NCBI GenBank assembly: GCA_030592025.1
Contig: JAUUZX010000030.1
Span: forward strand, 1-8,909
Length of the DNA stretch: 8,909 nt
Reading direction: 5' to 3'
From: a bacterium
GTDB lineage: Bacteria > Krumholzibacteriota > Krumholzibacteria > LZORAL124-64-63
The position numbers were made by a program, and so were the translations under genes. The first letter of the stretch is position 1. Every line of letters starts with the position of its first letter. Positions 6,390 to 8,909 of the stretch are shown here, piece after piece. The notes under the pieces are model-generated. The model ran no database searches. It was not told the DNA's origin and saw nothing but the letters and a program-made list of their open reading frames with translations.

Positions 6390-6953
6390 TTATTCGCCTT
6401 TTTTTCGCATGCGCCAAAAACCCAGATCCCGGTGCTGCGGGCCCCCCGCCCCCAGCTCCGACGCCACCAGGGCAAAGCCATCCACCATCACTTCCGGCAG
6501 GCCAGACAAGTCAATGCCCCGCAATGTGTTGATGGTTGCCCCATCCAGTGGGGCCTTCACCCTCGCCAAGGTCAGGTGCGCGCGTAGGGGCCTAGTGTCC
6601 TGGGGACCCTCGGGCCAGGTCGCGGCCACGATACTCCGGAGATCCCGGGCCAAGGCAGCAGTGCGTCCGTCGTCCTCCATATGCAGGAACAGGACCCGCG
6701 GCCGGGACAGGTTCGGGAAGGCGCCCAGCCCCCCCGGACGGAGCCTGTGGGGTGCGCGGTCCGCTGCCCCGGGGAGCGCTCTCTGCAGGGCTTCCAGCCG
6801 TTCCCCGGGCCACTCGCCCAGGAACTGGAGGGTGAGGTGCCAGGTCGCGGGCCCGGTCCAGCGCAGGGGCAACCGGCGTGCCCCTTCGTCAAGGCGGGAT
6901 GACAGCGCCGCGCAGAAATCCTCCCCCGGGTGGACGGCCAGGAAGACCCTCAC
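6390..6953 (-). CDS. thpR: RNA 2',3'-cyclic phosphodiesterase (2H phosphoesterase)
   Basis: A 187-aa cytoplasmic 2H phosphoesterase of the LigT/ThpR group, which in characterised members hydrolyses 2',3'-cyclic phosphates at RNA ends to 2'-phosphates and can join tRNA halves in vitro. The two catalytic HxTx motifs are present and correctly spaced: HLTLQFLG (39-46) and HLTLAR (126-131). The N-terminus VRVFLAV and the RVLFLHME strand (86-93) also fit, and length is typical. The start codon is GTG at 6953, overlapping the cinA stop as GTGA, with no strong ribosome site, so translation is likely coupled to cinA. Its stop lies just upstream of the candidate recA promoter. Pairing of thpR with cinA and recA recurs in several phyla; the in vivo role of ThpR is poorly known. 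Confidence 0.93.
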   Translation of the reverse strand: MRVFLAVHPGEDFCAALSSRLDEGARRLPLRWTGPATWHLTLQFLGEWPGERLEALQRALPGAADRAPHRLRPGGLGAFPNLSRPRVLFLHMEDDGRTAALARDLRSIVAATWPEGPQDTRPLRAHLTLARVKAPLDGATINTLRGIDLSGLPEVMVDGFALVASELGAGGPQHRDLGFWRMRKKGE

Positions 6954-8242
6954 CGGTCGCCGCGCCAGGAGTCGATGGCGCGCCAGGGCGAGGCGTCGTC
7001 GCCGAACTCCAGCACACGGCGCAGGGCGTCCAGGGCCGCCGCCACCGTGAGTCGACGGTTGTGCGCCCGGTCGGCGGGGAACCGGTAGCGCCGGGCGTGG
7101 ACGCCGCCGGGGCCGGCCACAGCGACCCAGGTGGTGCCGACGGGCTTGTCGGCGGTGCCGCCGCCCGGCCCGGAAATGCCGCTCACGGCCAGGGTGTGGT
7201 CGACGCCGAAACGCCGACGGCAGCCGGTGGCCATGGCCCGCACCGTCTCCTCGCTCACGGCGCCGAACGTCGCCAGGGTTGGGGCCGGCACATCCAGTTG
7301 GGCGGTCTTGACGGTGTCAGCGTAGGCCACGATGCCCCCGCGCACGGCGGACGACGCCCCCGCCGGGTCCGTGAGGCGCCCGGCGATGAGCCCGGCGGTG
7401 CAGGACTCGGCCGTGGCGACGGTCCGTCCCCGCTCCTGGAGGAGCCTCAGCACCGTCTCGGGCAGGGTCGCCCGCTCACGGCTAAAAACGATATGGGCCA
7501 GGACCCGATCGACCTCGACCGCCACCTCGTCGAGAGCGTCGTCCCGCGCGCCCGCCGGAGCCGCGACCCGCACATCCGCCCCCCAGGAGGTCAACCACCA
7601 GGACCAGCGCAGGTCCGGCCAGGCCGCCCTCACCGGGGCGCAGGCCTCCACCAACGCCAGTTCCGCCACCTGCGCCGTCCGCCACAGGCGCGTCGGCGGG
7701 GCGGTGGGCATGGCGCCCTCCTCCTCGAGTTGCGCCAACACCGGAGGCAACAGCCCCTCCAACTCGGCGGGTACCCCCGGCAGGAGGACGATCGTCCGCC
7801 CGCACAACCGCCCCACCAGGCCCGGCGCCGAACCGACAGGGTTGGCCACCGGCGTGAGCCCGGCCGGCACCTCGGACTGGCGCTCGACCCCCGCGCGCAT
7901 GCGCAGACCACGGCGGCGCCAGCGCTCCTCGAGCCGGGACCGCAAACCGGCGTCGACCTCCAGCGGCACCCCCGCCCAGGCGGCCACGGCGTCGCGGGTG
8001 AGATCGTCGGGGGTGGAGCCCAGGCCGCCGGTCACGAAAACCAGATCCCCCTCGGCCGTGGCATCGAGAGCCGCGGCGATGGCGTCGGCCCGGTCGGGCA
8101 CCAACCGGACCTCGGCCACGGGAGCGTCCCAGGGGGCCAGAGCCCGCTGGATGCACCCGCTGTTGGTGTCGGTCGTCCGGCCCTCCAGGAGTTCGTCGCC
8201 GACAGCCACGATGCGCACCGGCAGGGAGCTCACATCCCCCAT
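6950..8242 (-). CDS. cinA: CinA-family protein (MoCF-like domain plus NMN deamidase domain)
   Basis: A 430-aa two-domain protein. Residues about 8-175 form the molybdopterin-binding-like (COG1058) domain, seen in IVAVGDELLEGRTTDTNS (11-28), FVTGGLGSTPDDLTRDA (69-85) and LPGVPAELEGL (154-164). Residues about 260-412 form the CinA C-terminal domain, which in PncC-type members deamidates nicotinamide mononucleotide in pyridine nucleotide salvage; visible are TVATAESCTAGLIAGRL (274-290) with candidate nucleophile S280, IVAYADTVK (304-312), and SGISGPGGGTADKPVGT (354-370). A region at 180-258 links the two. The usual ESCTGG reads ESCTAG here. The N-terminal domain of relatives hydrolyses ADP-ribose. 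The ATG at 8242 overlaps the end of pgpA by 13 nt; a GTG at 8233 that overlaps the pgpA stop as GTGA is an equally possible start and would remove three residues. Older names link CinA to competence and RecA recruitment; nothing here tests that. Confidence 0.93.
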   Translation of the reverse strand: MGDVSSLPVRIVAVGDELLEGRTTDTNSGCIQRALAPWDAPVAEVRLVPDRADAIAAALDATAEGDLVFVTGGLGSTPDDLTRDAVAAWAGVPLEVDAGLRSRLEERWRRRGLRMRAGVERQSEVPAGLTPVANPVGSAPGLVGRLCGRTIVLLPGVPAELEGLLPPVLAQLEEEGAMPTAPPTRLWRTAQVAELALVEACAPVRAAWPDLRWSWWLTSWGADVRVAAPAGARDDALDEVAVEVDRVLAHIVFSRERATLPETVLRLLQERGRTVATAESCTAGLIAGRLTDPAGASSAVRGGIVAYADTVKTAQLDVPAPTLATFGAVSEETVRAMATGCRRRFGVDHTLAVSGISGPGGGTADKPVGTTWVAVAGPGGVHARRYRFPADRAHNRRLTVAAALDALRRVLEFGDDASPWRAIDSWRGDR

Positions 8243-8700
8243 CCCATCAGGCGGATCGTCGCGTGGGTGGCGGCGCAGGCCAGCACCCCCGCGCCCAGGT
8301 CGTCGACCATGATGCCCAGGCCTCCGCCCAGCTTCTCCAGTCGGCGTACGCCGAAAGGCTTGAGGATGTCGAAGAGACGGAACCAGAAGAACCCCGCCAA
8401 CCAGCCCAGGGGACCCGCCGCCACACCCAGGTAGGTGACGATCATGCCCGCGATCTCGTCGATGACCACCAGCGAGGGGTCCTCACCGTGGAGTTTCTCC
8501 AGGTCGTCCGCCACCTTGATCCCCACCAGGGTGACGCCGACCAGCAGCGCGAACTGGCCCCAGAGGGGGACCGGCCCCAGCCAGGTCCAGCTCGCCCACC
8601 AGAGCACGGCCCAGGCGAAGCTGGCCACGGTGGCGGGGGCGAAGGGCGCGAAGCCCGTGCCGAAGAAGGTGCCGATGGTGTAGAGCAGGGGGCGCGGCAT
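8230..8700 (-). CDS. pgpA: Phosphatidylglycerophosphatase A
   Basis: A 156-aa inner-membrane enzyme expected to dephosphorylate phosphatidylglycerol phosphate to phosphatidylglycerol. PgpA blocks are visible in order: GTFFGTGFAPFAPATVAS (10-27), VIDEIAGM (79-86) with D81/E82, FDILKPFG (110-117), and GGLGIMVDDLGAGVLA (126-141) with D133/D134. Hydrophobic segments at about 29-40, 48-62, 84-108 and 132-150 suit a small multispan protein. The usual PGT of the first block reads PAT (22-24). The start at 8700 is chosen for the AAAGGA site 5 nt upstream and the family N-terminus; an open frame back to 8862 would run through the promoter and terminator. It is the first gene of the pgpA-cinA-thpR unit. 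Confidence 0.94.
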   Translation of the reverse strand: MPRPLLYTIGTFFGTGFAPFAPATVASFAWAVLWWASWTWLGPVPLWGQFALLVGVTLVGIKVADDLEKLHGEDPSLVVIDEIAGMIVTYLGVAAGPLGWLAGFFWFRLFDILKPFGVRRLEKLGGGLGIMVDDLGAGVLACAATHATIRLMGWGM

Positions 8701-8705
8701 GGGGG

Positions 8706-8711
8706 TCCTTT
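8706..8711 (-). promoter_or_regulatory. pgpA Shine-Dalgarno sequence
   Basis: AAAGGA on the transcript strand lies 5 nt before the ATG at 8700 and supports this short start over the longer open frame. Confidence 0.7.
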
Positions 8712-8756
8712 CGGAGCAGGTGCAGCCCGGCGCGAAGCGGGGCGAAGACGGCCACC

Positions 8757-8785
8757 ATGATACAGCCCGGCGGCCCCGGGGCCAA
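8757..8785 (-). promoter_or_regulatory. Candidate sigma70-type promoter of the pgpA operon
   Basis: TTGGCC (8780-8785, 4 of 6 to TTGACA) and TATCAT (8757-8762, 5 of 6 to TATAAT) are separated by exactly 17 bp. The predicted start near 8750 gives a leader of about 50 nt to the pgpA ATG. It lies just past the terminator of the upstream gene, in the only substantial gap on this side of recA. Consensus matches are by eye; -10 consensus use in this lineage is assumed. Confidence 0.6.
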
Positions 8786-8815
8786 GGCTCGTCGGAACGG
8801 CTCGTCGACCCATGC

Positions 8816-8847
8816 AAAAGGACCGCGCCGCTGCAGCGACGCGGTCC
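8816..8847 (-). terminator. Rho-independent terminator of the upstream gene
   Basis: GGACCGCG and CGCGGTCC (8840-8847 and 8820-8827 on the transcript strand) form a perfect 8-bp stem. The loop itself contains CGCTGCAGCG, which can add 3 bp after one mismatch, leaving a TGCA tip. The stem is followed by TTTT (8816-8819). The U-run is short, but the position, about 20 nt after a stop codon and before a promoter, is right. Confidence 0.75.
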
Positions 8848-8868
8848 CGGCAACGATTGCAAGGGATG

Positions 8869-8909
8869 TCAGGGCTGGCTGTCGGGCGCCGCCCAGGCCG
8901 GAACGACCC
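8869..8909 (-). CDS. C-terminal end of an unidentified gene (partial)
   Basis: One minus-strand frame entering from the right edge reads VVPAWAAPDSQP and stops with TGA at 8869-8871, 21 nt before the terminator stem. The other two frames run on through the terminator, so this is the best candidate for the end of the upstream gene. Twelve residues are too few to name it. The call depends on the terminator being real. Confidence 0.4.
   Translation of the reverse strand, partial: VVPAWAAPDSQP

Noticed and set aside
8701..8862. Upstream extension of pgpA to 8862
   Set aside because: It would translate through the promoter and terminator; the family start with a good Shine-Dalgarno is at 8700.
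1..8909. Mobile elements, CRISPR repeats, tRNA or rRNA genes, inteins
   Set aside because: I found no transposase or integrase, no regularly spaced repeats, no RNA gene pattern, and RecA is uninterrupted.

Overview
This is a GC-rich window (by eye around two-thirds G+C or more) that reads entirely on the minus strand. From right to left it holds the last codons of an unidentified gene with a terminator, a housekeeping and DNA-repair block (pgpA, cinA, thpR, recA, recX), and a cell-surface polysaccharide block (rmlD, gmhA, a GT4-type glycosyltransferase, a polyprenyl glycosylphosphotransferase, and the first 39 codons of a UbiA-family prenyltransferase cut by the window edge). The long plus-strand open frames are shadows of these genes.

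Organism: a heptose-isomerase homologue, an undecaprenyl-phosphate sugar transferase and the very high GC suggest a Gram-negative bacterium with a lipopolysaccharide or exopolysaccharide layer. The pgpA-cinA-thpR-recA-recX order occurs in several phyla, so I do not name a taxon. A high-GC lineage of the FCB-related candidate phyla or a deltaproteobacterium-like group would fit, but this is a guess.

Right end to recA (8909 to 6211): an 8-bp hairpin with a short U-run closes the upstream gene. A recognisable sigma70-type promoter (TTGGCC, 17 bp, TATCAT) then drives pgpA, cinA and thpR, which overlap end to start. recA has its own 180-bp leader with a candidate extended -10 promoter, a 9-bp perfect hairpin, and a Shine-Dalgarno sequence that places the true start at 6210.

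recA to the left end (6210 to 1): recX starts 1 base after recA. rmlD overlaps recX by GTGA, so the polysaccharide genes appear to be transcribed, and possibly translationally coupled, from the recA-recX unit with no visible promoter between them. The gaps or overlaps are 1 nt, GTGA, 44 nt, 8 nt, ATGA and TGATG, which argues for one long operon. Within the surface block, the glycosylphosphotransferase would load the first sugar onto the lipid carrier, the glycosyltransferase would extend it, RmlD and GmhA would supply deoxysugar and heptose precursors, and the UbiA-family enzyme may make a polyprenyl-linked pentose donor.

I found no mobile element, CRISPR array, tRNA, rRNA or convincing new system. 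The points most worth checking are the recA leader, the repair-to-surface-polysaccharide gene fusion of transcription, and a few departures from consensus in the encoded proteins.
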